A DNA stretch of 64,000 nt from Camillea tinctor (lineage: Eukaryota > Ascomycota > Sordariomycetes > Xylariales > Xylariaceae). Positions within the stretch are counted from its first letter, which is position 1; each line of letters begins with the position of its first letter. The DNA lies in the NCBI GenBank assembly GCA_022578605.1, contig MU394058.1:1-64000 (forward strand), read 5' to 3'. The notes beneath the pieces were generated by a model. It was given only the letters and a program-made list of their open reading frames with translations, made no database searches and was not told the origin of the DNA. The translations under genes were made by a program, and so were the position numbers. Positions 36,570-46,504 of the stretch are shown in pieces.

Positions 36570-39500
36570 GTTTGGTACGTAGTACACTAAGGGAAAAAAA
36601 CTGTAGATGAGGGTCGGTATATGGAATAAAAAAGAAGTATAGCAGAACTGGAGTCACAGACGCAAGTGGATGGTTGCTTGTTCCTCGTTTTATAGTAGTG
36701 CAGATGGGATTGTCAGATCTTTGTTTGTGTATTAATGTAGATGGCCAGCAAAGAACGGGGCTGGAGGGGGACACGGCTGTAAGATATAAGATTTCGATGT
36801 GCCCTAAATTAGAATCGTAGCGGCGTAATAGATATCGCTATGTACTACCGGCAAGCAGGCTGGACCCTGTGTTGGGAGAGAAAGCAGGGTCGAAATGGAG
36901 TACAAAGGAAAGACCAGTCTGAAAGCCTCAGGGTCTGAGGGTCTCACCTCCCTTTTGTACTTGATATCTTTGTTTTGTGATACCCCCCCTTCGTCTGTCC
37001 TACCTACCATCCTGCCATCCTGCCAGCCTACCTAGGAGGTGCTTAGTTAGTGAGTGCCATGTATAATACCAACACAACACACACACACACATACACACAC
37101 AGCATATCACCTGAACACAGTGTGTCTAGCTCGGCTGTGTGTCAGCAGGGCAACGAACGGAGCACGTAGGACCGGCACGTATCTGTATGGAGATGAACAC
37201 AGCATATCCATTCATCCACTCTACAAGTAAGAAGATCGTGTGCAGGACCCTCAACGGTCAACAACATGTCAGCCAATCAAATTTGCGGAGCAGAGTGAAG
37301 GCGTTTTGAATAGGAATGAATCGCCATCTTAAATCCAAGCGTTTTACCCGAGGTGACGGCAGGAACGAAACAAACAAATGCAAGAAACGTGAACGTTCAT
37401 AGGTTATATTTTGATGGGCTCGATATGTTAGCCGGCCTATCCCGGTTCTTAATTCCTATTTGGGGAATGATTACTTAAGTTTTGTGTATTGCCAACACCA
37501 CTAGTAGCTGCTAACTAAACCTTTAAGCTGCTACGGTCAGGGTTTCTTACAACTAGTACACAGTCTGTTAATATCTACTGATATAGTAGGTGTCTATCGT
37601 CATTTGTCTGTCACTTTTAGGTCAGGTAGTCTATGTTCACTGGTACGTTGATGTAATTTACTTCTAGGCATATGTAATTGATATGCCTGGGCGTATAGTA
37701 GTTTTAATGTATTAATAATTGTCCTTGCTCTCCCCCCCGCCCCCCTCTCTCTCCTTCTCTTTCTCCCCTCATCTCTGTCGTCTGGGACATTAGAAATGAA
37801 ACGATGTTTACATCCATTGAAAACACAGAGATAGTTGTCTCTCTGGTATTGAAACGAGACTTTTTGTCTTACCTAGCTATGAAATCTAATAAGGCTGCCT
37901 GCCAAGCTAGGCGCGTGGAATAGGCTTATGCTGCAACCTCCCTAGTCCTCTGTTTCATTTCCAGGCTTCTTGCATTATCGATTCGCGGATCGCATATCTA
38001 GATCAATTCCTCCGCCCAGGCGCTATCGTGCATGTTTCCATTTTTGGTTCTATATTCTTTGCGCCGACCTAACCGCCTGTCTTGGGGTCAAATGACTTGA
38101 AATGTTAGTCGGATAACTACTGAGCCGGAGGCGAAGCAAGAAAGAGAATGGAGAGGGAAGTTGAAAGGAAGACGAGGAAGGGAAGTTTTGTTGGCTAACA
38201 GCAATACTTGGATGGTAATCGGTTAAGCTAACTGCTAAGCGATCCTATTTTTATTGGTGTGTGAACTTTCAAGGCTGTTAGTCAATCCTAGGTCCACTAA
38301 GCTATTAATCACCCCTAAGAATTTAGGGGGGCTCCCTTGCATACCCGCTCCTGTAGGCAGGTAGGCACCTGGGCAGTTATTAACCAATCCCTCGTACGGA
38401 GCCCTAGAGATAAGCCACAGAAAAAAAGTATTTTTAGCTTTGGAAGTGCATTTGGGTAGGTTTACTGGTGCTAGGTAGCCTAGGTAGTTATTTACATCAG
38501 AGTCTGCATGTTTATTAATAAGGCTCTAACAAATCTACTACTAGTATCAACCTTTTCTGAATACTAGGTACTGACCTCCCTACCTATTACACCAGAATTA
38601 ATATACAGTCAAACAAGATCACAATCACAATTCCTATAGTGTTATTTCATCCCACATGGATACTCAACCTAGAAAATTCTTTATCTAGGAAATATTGTTT
38701 TTTTTTCTTAGGCTAGTAACATTAAAACCCCCGACTAGGTATTATTTAGGTATGTAGGTAGGTCACATCTATCACATGAAAGAAAAATCTTCCGATGAAT
38801 GGTAAACCATCACTTTTCAAACCTCTTTTATCTCTCTCCCTCCATCCCTCCCTCCCTCCTTACTTACATATAATATACTAGGAGACATGTGGGTATAATG
38901 TATGCATGCGTGTGTGTATGCAGGTGAGATGTGGATGCAGGAAGTATTAATGCATCAAAAAGACGCCACTACCCCGGATTTGGGTTCCAATGCATCGTTT
39001 CATTGCCGTCAATCATCCACGTCACTCGTCACAATCATAATCTCCAAATACTAAGATGTAGGGTTATAAACATGCCTCATAAGCAGCCGGCAAACCACAT
39101 GGGACGGAATGATGCCGGCTTCCCGCGGTCTACCCTTGAAATATATATACATATACTATTAGAACACGATGAGATGAGATGGTATATCTCCGTCAACCAT
39201 CAAGGGGGTCACGCCAGCTACATGTACGATGCCAATAGTATGTATATATGTAGGCATGTAGGCACGTACCTATGCATCAAGGGTTAAGCCATGCACTCTA
39301 TACTCAACTGCCTCACGAAATCTCCGATTTTCCCGTGGAAAGGTAGTAGGTAGGCTTGTAAAGCCAATAATCCTACGTAGACCCTACATAGGCTTGTCGA
39401 GATCCCCTCTGCTCGCGTGGCATTTACCGACTACCTAGTCCATATTCCCTGGCTCTCATTTGGTACCAATCTTCGACGACTTCCGGCTGCAGAAAAATAC

Positions 39501-40543
39501 CGTCACGTCCGGCCCGGGGGATTTCACGCTGCAACACCCACCCCCCACCCGCCCCTGCAGAGTTGTGCACTGCATGCGGTATAATGACTTGTTCACCTAT
39601 CTCGAGACATACTGCCTATCCAATATGGACTTTCACCGTTATTGCCTAGAAGAGAAGTCTATCCTTGAATCTAGACTTGAGGTGCTATTGCAGATACCCA
39701 AATTCTTTAAACCATTCAAGCCCGGGCAGTTTAGTTATTGAGCGGTTTGCCCGCTGATCATTCTACTCCACGAGTGTCTGTATTAGATCTTCTAATAATT
39801 TCCATCATCAAAGCAAGACTCTAGTGTAATGCATGCGTCGGTAAATGTTGGCATGTTAGAAGGCAGAAGGCTTCTATATCGTGTAAAGGGTTTCGAAAGC
39901 CCTGGTTGGGTAAAGGGGATGCACAACATATTGATATAGGATGAAAGAAAGTAGGCACTATAAGATTAAGAATACGTAGAAAGAATATAATCGCTCAATA
40001 ACGACCTAGTTGATATCAATACCTGCTTCGTCAAAGACTTAGAGAGTATTCGCAACTCTTATATACCTAACACCCATTTTATAGTATTTTCGTCTCGTAG
40101 CACTGTCCCCCTTGAGTATCCCGATTATAGCCTTCCCTAACTCTACCTCATTAACCGGAAAGCGCGTCATCTAGAGACTTTAGTTGTATAAATAATCTCT
40201 TGTTAAGTTAGCATTAGAAGACATTGTAAACTGCCAGCCAAGATTGAGAGCTTCATAATAGTTTCCTCAACATGTTGGGCTACCATAGCTACTAGGTTGG
40301 GTATACTAATATCACTTGCCACTCAAATCCCATCAATCTCTCTCTTTCCCGTAGTTACTTAGGTACTAGAAATTCACTATATGAGCTTAAAAGATATCAC
40401 TTTATAGTGTGTGTTAATTCTCCACTGTCCATGAATAAATAGCAGACAATCAGGGCAGTACTGTTCTGGTAATCTGTTGTGGTATATCAAGCGAGCCGCG
40501 GGTCTGTTGTTGCGTGGTAGTACACACTACGAAGTGTGTAGAT
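36570..40543. other. 4-kb intergenic region
   Basis: Upstream of both the SOD gene (-) and the transporter gene (+), so it includes both promoters. Contains a CA repeat at 37072-37101, a CT-rich patch near 37730-37765, and repeated TAGG/CCTA patches at 38460-38490 and 38740-38765. The frame 39460-39741 (+) encodes 93 residues, including YNDLFTYLETYC, but has no recognisable domain, and I do not support it as a gene. Confidence 0.5.
37072..37101. repeat. (CA)n microsatellite
   Basis: An imperfect run of AC dinucleotides interrupted by single T or A changes, upstream of the SOD gene. Confidence 0.85.
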
Positions 40544-41544
40544 ATGTGTCCAAGCAAGAAGAAGCTTGTTGCTCTCGGTGCTTACTTTGCATACAACATC
40601 GGCTTAACGCTCTACAACAAGATAATTCTCGGGCCTGTATGTTTTCTTTCATCAAATCCTTAACCAGACGTAAGTTCACTAACTTTATAAAGTTCCCATT
40701 CCCATGTGTCTTGACCTCTCTCCACGCAGGGTGCTCGTCCATAGGCTGTTCCATCGTACTCTGGCGTGGAACCTACCGTACCACTAACCTCACTTTGAGG
40801 GAGCACATCACGCTGTTTGCTTTCTCACTGCTCTTTACTCTCAATGTCGCCATGTCCAACGTCTCGCTGGCCATGGTATCCATGCCCTTTCACCAGCTCA
40901 TAAGGGCTACGACGCCGCTTGTCACAGCCTTGCTCTCCCAGATCCTGTACCACGAGACCTTGCCGCGCCGGACATACCTCTCTCTCATTTCCGTCGTTGG
41001 CGGCATATGTCTCGCAATTTCTGGAGAGCTCTCCTTCACCGACCTAGGGTTAGCGTTGACAATGGCGGGAGTCGTTTTGGCCGCCGCCAAGACCATCGCT
41101 ACGAATCGCATCTTGACTGGCGGCCTAGCGTTATCGCCCTAGGAGGTGCTCTATCGTATGGCACCGCTGGTATGTGTGCAGTCTCTCGCTTGGGCTTTCT
41201 TGACGGGCGAACTATCCGAGTTCTGTCAGCTCGCAAAGCATGAGGTCATACTAGCCAAGGACACCAGGATACTGGCAGCGACGCGATTTATCCTCATCTT
41301 CGCTGGTAATGGGGCTCTCGCCTTCGGTCTGAACGTGTCTAGCTTCACGACTAATAAAGCTGTTGGCGCGCTGACCATGACGGTGTGCGGAAACATCAAA
41401 CAGTGTGTGACGATCTTGCTAGGTATTTTTCTGTTTGACGTTCATCTTGGCATGATGAATTACTGGGGCATCATGATCACTCTGGCGGGAGGTTTTGCTT
41501 ATTCATATCCGGATGGCGGATTAAAGAAAGCTCTACCAGGATAA
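40544..41544 (+). pseudogene. TPT/DMT transporter with in-frame stop
   Basis: Two exons, 40544-40636 and 40693-41544. They are joined by a 56-nt intron with a GTATGT donor, an ideal CTAAC branch site, and an AAG acceptor. The product would be 313 residues plus one internal stop codon. It belongs to the triose-phosphate/nucleotide-sugar transporter branch of the drug/metabolite transporters, as shown by NIGLTLYNKIILG, TSLHAGCSSIG, the KTIATNRILTGG helix and the C-terminal TMTVCGNIKQCVTILLGI. About nine to ten hydrophobic helices are readable. TAG at 41140-41142 lies between LALSP and EVLYRMAPL, inside a conserved segment. No splice alternative removes the stop without deleting conserved residues. 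CAG to TAG is one possible origin. Either the gene is inactive, the allele is variable, or this is a sequencing error. Family members work in Golgi or ER membranes. Confidence 0.85.
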
Positions 41545-42126
41545 GGTAGCTTATGAAGGTCTGATATCCTCGTATAGTAGGTATTTGATCAAGAAGTTAC
41601 TATGTAATAGGTTGATCAGCGTGTTCAGCATTAGTAAAGTCTAGGTACGATGAAGTTTGTATTTTAAGCGATATCTTCACAAGTTTTGTATGACTTATAC
41701 TGTACCTTTCCTATACTGCGTGACTTAAAATGTATCTAAATAGTAAATATTGACATAACCTATGTAAGTGCTACCATTATCCATTAAAGTCATTGGGTAC
41801 GATATGCAAATTAAAGAACGCGACGATAAGTTTAGAGGCGTTAGAGTCGGCAGTGTAGTAGTTATGCAATTCAGGGGTTAGTCCAAAGTTCTACCTAGGT
41901 TAGGTACGTGCAAAGGGAGCTTGGACCACTTTACAACTGTTTGCGGATCACTTGGCAAGTGTCAGCTGTTCTGGTAGTGCTAATGTATGGGCTACGGAGT
42001 ACAGGCTGACGACAACAACAGTAATTGAAACCTTCCAATTCCCCAAACCTACCTCCATAACCTCCATAACCATAACCTATCCACCTACCTACCCAGCGCT
42101 GGAAATCGCCATAACGAAGACAAACT

Positions 42127-42127
<1 letters not shown>

Positions 42128-42166
<39 letters not shown>
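42128..42166 (+). repeat. Hexanucleotide (CGACCA)n tandem repeat
   Basis: Six perfect copies of CGACCA followed by a degenerate one. It lies about 100 bases upstream of the proposed start of the small membrane protein gene, in sequence that would be promoter or 5' UTR. In one frame it would encode alternating Asp-His, but no gene model includes it. Confidence 0.9.
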
Positions 42167-42266
42167 TCGCGAACACGACGCCATTTTCAACGAACCGATC
42201 CCTCTTGTTGCCATCACCACCAACCTATAACATAGTAGCCTTCTTACAGGCACCCCATCTGCCACT

Positions 42267-42886
42267 ATGAAGCCCGTCGTTAGTTCGATGCAAGCTTGGT
42301 CTTGGTATGTTTCCAGACAACTCTTCCACCCACTCACTCATCTATCCAATCCACCATTCCTCCAGCTGCTTCAATCGAAAGACCCTAGCGCCTTTGATCG
42401 TGTCGACACCTGTGAGATGGAAAACAATCCGCATTGGATAGAAGCTAACAGGCCCGGAAACGCAGCGTGGTCATCTCCGTCTTTGCCATCGTCATCCTCT
42501 CTATCCTCGGCGGTCTTTACCGTACCGGACATCACGAGTTCCTCGGCGGCGCTGATGACCCCGAGAACGGCGCCGAGGTTGCCGGCACGATATTTACTGC
42601 TGTCATCGTCTATGCTGTAAGTTTCCCCCCTGCCCGTTTACGTCGAGGGATAGAATGGACTGGCACTGCGCGCATCGGTCGGTTGCGGAATATCTTGGAA
42701 GGATACAATACGAAATAGGAAGAGAGGAAACGGAGATGGATAGCGATCTCGAGGAAGAAAGAATTGATGCCGTCGTCTCAGGGTGAACCGATGCTGATAA
42801 TTCGGGTATAGGCTTTCCTCGTCTTTTGCGGTCTCCAAGGTCTGTTGCATATCCGCCAACAACGAAGGGGCGTCATTGCACTCTAG
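42267..42886 (+). CDS. Small two-helix membrane protein
   Basis: Exons 2 and 3 are well supported: 42452-42616 and 42812-42886, joined across a GTAAGT donor and a TATAG acceptor in phase. They encode KRSVVISVFAIVILSILGG (helix 1), a short loop with YRTGHHEFLGGADDPENGA, then AGTIFTAVIVYA and FLVFCGLQGLLHIRQQ, ending RRGVIAL. I recognise this pattern as a small conserved ascomycete membrane protein without an assigned role. Exon 1 is uncertain: the best in-phase solution is 42267-42278 (Met-Lys-Pro-Val) with a GTTAGT donor, giving 83 aa in total. The basic residues before helix 1 and after helix 2 fit a hairpin with both ends on the cytosolic side. Only the start exon is weak. Confidence 0.65.
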
Positions 42887-43984
42887 GATAGTGACTGTGC
42901 ATAGAGAAAGAAAGAGAGAAAGAGAGAGATACCAGAATCATGAGGAGTAGGGATGGAAATTGATGCGAGCCAGGATACACCATCCGCTCCTACACCTTAC
43001 CTCGAACCTCCCCAGCTACGATATTCTATTGAAATAAACATTATACGGCGTTAGGGCAAAATCAGTTGGTTGTGCTTGGAATATCCAGACGGGAAAAAGG
43101 CGACGAATGTTGGAGTGAAGCTGTCCGGCCGAGATTCGATGCCGGTCAATAATATTATTCCGATGGCGCATAAGACATCTTCTACGTTGCCGACTCAATT
43201 ATACTATCTACAAACCGGGAACTCAATGAAATAGACGAGGACAGCTCACAGCACTCATCTTGTTGGTCACCTAAGCATGCATCCCATTGCAGAATCTAGC
43301 CAGCGCGTTGCACGGCGGATACATTTGTATATGATAAGTCGCGGTTGTGTCTAACCATAGAAAGATCAGATCCTAGATGGTTGAAGTTGAGCGCATGTAT
43401 TATAACCTACAATCATGGACATGGAAATATCACACATGCTTTTATCAATCAGTGATCGTTGGTTTACCCCCTTCCCCCTTCACATTTTACCTATTGATAT
43501 GCGGTGGCTGCATACTAGAATACTACCTAAGTACCGATAACTCGTCAATGACCGACATAGTACCTACCTAGGAGGTACCTTTATGTATGACATACTATGT
43601 TCTATACGTACTTATTATGTAATCCTGATATGGGAGATGACGGAGTGTTTGCTCCCAAGTCCTCCGTCATTCTGATCTCAAGGAGGTTCCTTCGGGGGTT
43701 CCCTCTGCGACAAGTACAACGATGCAATTGACTAAAGTGATGTCATTGATTTGACATTGTGTTGCCGTCACGACTTAGAGGTTAGGTACCTAGGTACCTT
43801 AGGTAACCTTCAAAGCCTACTAAGTACTAAGTAGCCCTCAGATACTGACTTTAAGTACTGGCATTAAGTACGGACCTTAGATACTTATGTAGTACCTACC
43901 TACGTTTTAAACATTTCATCAACCGGGTAACCTATTCCACTCTCAACGTACCTTGCTTGGACAACTACTAGTATAGTCTCAATC
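42887..43984. other. Intergenic spacer and SDR promoter
   Basis: About 1.1 kb between two plus-strand genes. It contains a 9-bp perfect inverted repeat at 43637-43670 and a dense TAGGTACC-type patch at 43785-43910 just upstream of the dehydrogenase gene. No coding sequence recognised. Confidence 0.5.
43637..43670. other. 9-bp perfect inverted repeat
   Basis: ATGACGGAG at 43637-43645 is matched by its complement CTCCGTCAT at 43662-43670, leaving a 16-base loop. It is about 315 bases upstream of the dehydrogenase start. It might form a hairpin or serve as a palindromic binding site; no function can be assigned from sequence alone. Confidence 0.6.
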
Positions 43985-44993
43985 ATGTCCGGATCACAGT
44001 ACCAGCCAGGTAAGTTTTCACGCGAATACTGAGACGACGTCTAACAATGAATGGAGGGCACACGATTCCCGTCACGCACCAGGAATTTCCCGGCAAAGAA
44101 CACCGAATGCCGGTCCAAGCTCAATATGATACGCTACCCACAGACGATGGCGGCTATCAAAAGTATCAGCCTGCTAAGAAACTAGAGGGCAAGAAAGCCA
44201 TTATCACGGGGGGAGACTCAGGTATTGGCCGTGCAACAGCTATCCTGTTTGCCATGGAAGGCGCCGACTCCCTCATCGTCTATCTTCCCGATGAGGAGAA
44301 GGACGCGAAGGAGACTAAGGAGATGGTCGAGTCTCACGGCAGAAAATGCTACCTTCTCGCTACCGACCTAACGGATAAAGCCAACTGCAAGAAGGCCGTC
44401 GACGAGGCTCTGAAGACGTTAGGCGGTGTCAATATCCTTTTCAATAACGCCGCTTACCAAAACATGGTTGATGATATAAAAGACCTATCTGAGTAAGTTT
44501 AGAGAGAGCATGATAATTCTAGCCCGAGCCCGTCGAGACCTATCATCTAATATTGTGTGTCAGAGAGCAATGGGAACACACCTTCAACACCAACATCCAC
44601 CCGTTCTTCTACTTGTCCAAGTACGCACTCCCGCATATGTCCCGCGGGGCTACTATCATCAACAACGCCAGTATCAATGCGTACATCGGACGACCAGATC
44701 TCCTCGACTACACGTCCACCAAGGGCGCCATAGTATCGTTCACGCGCGGCCTCAGCAACCAGTACGTCTCCCAGGGAATTCGTGTCAACGCCGTCGCACC
44801 TGGACCTGTCTGGACTCCTCTAATTCCCGCTACTATGAATGACGAGGCCCAGAAATCATTCACCAGTCCGATGGGGAGACCGGCACAGCCCAGCGAGATC
44901 GCGACCTGCGTAGTATTCCTTGCATCTAAGGATAGTTCGGCCATCAGCGGGCAGACAATCCATTGCAATGGGGGTTCCATCGTCAATGGCTGA
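43985..44993 (+). CDS. Short-chain dehydrogenase/reductase, YghA-like
   Basis: Three exons: 43985-44009, 44057-44492 and 44564-44993, encoding 296 aa. The first exon contributes eight codons, and its GTAAGT donor joins in phase to HTIPVTHQEFPG. Classical SDR features are clear: TGGDSGIG nucleotide-binding loop (residues 59-66), NNA at 138-140, catalytic Ser190 in NNASINAY, and the Tyr203/Lys207 pair in YTSTK. The C-terminus IHCNGGSIVNG is also typical. The N-terminal extension of about 40 residues with FPGKE and GGYQKYQPAKKL matches the YghA/general-stress-protein-39 branch, which are NAD(P)-dependent oxidoreductases acting on aldehydes or sugars. The substrate here is unknown. No targeting signal is seen, so it is probably cytosolic. 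Introns of 47 and 71 nt are typical for the organism. Confidence 0.95.
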
Positions 44994-45450
44994 TTTGCCT
45001 GTGTGGTAGGACAATGGCGGAATAGTTAACATATACGGGGGAGACGTAGCTCGAGATGCTTCTAATAAACCAGGAATGGTATCCAATCGCTATCAAGAGA
45101 GACGTCGGTACGGAGTCGCTTAAGGCTACTAGGAGACATTTAGAAGACCAAGGGTTAAGTGTTAAGATACGGCATTAGAAGGCTTTTATGTAAGAAAAAA
45201 GAAAATATCAAACCCAGCTTCATAAAGTATTTTAGCTACGGGCTGTACATGATTAATTGTGAGTCTTCCTTGAACATAAGGAAGAGCCATGGTTAAAATA
45301 TATCACCTCTAAAGTCAATCGGTTATAACCTATACGTCTTATTGCATAGACTTAAGACATGGCACTTTAGTAACTAGATAGATGGAAAAAAAACATTATA
45401 GTCAACGCTATAACTAGGAGCAGAAATGATACCTTAAAGAATAGAGGACG

Positions 45451-45456
45451 AAAAAA
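45451..45456 (-). terminator. Likely RNA polymerase III terminator
   Basis: Six consecutive T on the minus strand, 26 bases beyond the 3' end of the tRNA-Ser gene. It is the first T run of at least four downstream of that gene, as expected for Pol III termination. Confidence 0.6.
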
Positions 45457-45482
45457 TTATAAGTTCACAACTTTTTAAGATC

Positions 45483-45563
45483 GACACAGGCCCGATTCGA
45501 ACGGGCGCCTCCGAAGAGATGTGATTTCGAGTCACACGCGTTAGACCACTCCGCCACTGTGCC
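45483..45563 (-). tRNA. tRNA-Ser (anticodon CGA)
   Basis: On the minus strand an 81-base cloverleaf can be folded. The acceptor stem GGCACAG pairs with CTGTGTC (one G-U). The anticodon stem TGTGA/TCACA encloses the loop CTCGAAA, giving anticodon CGA for the UCG codon. The T arm GCCCG-TTCGAAT-CGGGC is perfect, and a long variable arm (TCTCTTCGGAGGC region) identifies a class II tRNA, as expected for Ser. There is no intron after the anticodon, although some fungal tRNA-Ser(CGA) genes have one. Confidence 0.97.
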
Positions 45564-46504
45564 TGGGGTGTGTATGGATAAACCAGCTCTTATCATGTCT
45601 TATATAAAAAACTGGCTAACCAATCTGTGGCGCGGAAACAATTCTTCCCCATAAATATCAACCACCATATATTAGCTAATAATAAAAGGACAAAGGTTGA
45701 ACATAGCCTCTTATTCTCGTCGAATAGAATTAGACACTAAACAAAGTTGTCAGCGTCTATATTTTATCTTCATTAGTCCATGTACAATTGGATGGCTGTT
45801 TATAATTAGTTGAGTAGGTATATAGGGAGTATGATCACAGTTATTGGAGCTCTCAGTACCTACCTAGGGGAAGAGGGCCTAGTTGATGCTATCTAGACTA
45901 GATTTTAACAAAAGATTAGCACCTACGACATGTTCCAAATATCAAAATGATCAATATACGAAGATACCTCTATGGCGATAGAATGTACCCCCAGCCGGAG
46001 ATAGCCAGCGAAAATACAGGTACCCAAACCCAGGCATGTCTCGAGACTCGAGCTGAGGTTGGTTTATGAAGAGGCACGGAATGGCCGCAATAGTGAGAAG
46101 CTTATTAGCAAAAAAACACAAGCTACGAAACGAGAATTACGCTTCCTCAATTGCTGTCACTGTCACAAGCACGAACATTGACTCCTGTAGTGTCATCAAG
46201 CATGCGACCCTGCAACTTGGGCCCTCGGTGATGCAATTAGGTAGGTAGACTGTCTTTGTAGACATGTCATCGTCAGGAGCTTCCACTATCGGAAGCGTAG
46301 AACGAAGTAAAGAAAAGCAAACGTCCTCCTCCAGCACCAACGAAAAACCTCGAAAAACAACCGCAGAAACTAAAACCTCAGCACCATTTTTCCCCCATAA
46401 CCCTCCCCCTCCTCGCCTTCATCCCCTCCTCTGCCCTTCATCCTCCACTCCTCCTCCTCTCCCAGGCCTCGCCGCCTCTCTCTCTCTCTTCCCCTCCCGG
46501 CACC

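Larger units (their letters stand above)
44994..46504. other. Intergenic region carrying a tRNA gene
   Basis: Between the convergent dehydrogenase (+) and Cys-motif protein (-) genes. It contains tRNA-Ser at 45483-45563. The part 46264-46500 is pyrimidine-rich on the plus strand and probably 3' UTR of the minus-strand gene. No other feature recognised. Confidence 0.5.

Noticed and set aside
39460..39741. 93-codon plus-strand frame
   Set aside because: Reads smoothly in its second half but has no domain, no neighbouring exons and no clear start.
40890..41111. Intron ending at the TAG (CCCTAG) as an explanation of the transporter stop
   Set aside because: The only usable upstream donors would remove the conserved KTIATNRILTGG helix, so splicing does not explain the stop.
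42121..42230. Asp-His repeat protein from the CGACCA array
   Set aside because: The frame is created by the tandem repeat alone, with no conserved flanks.
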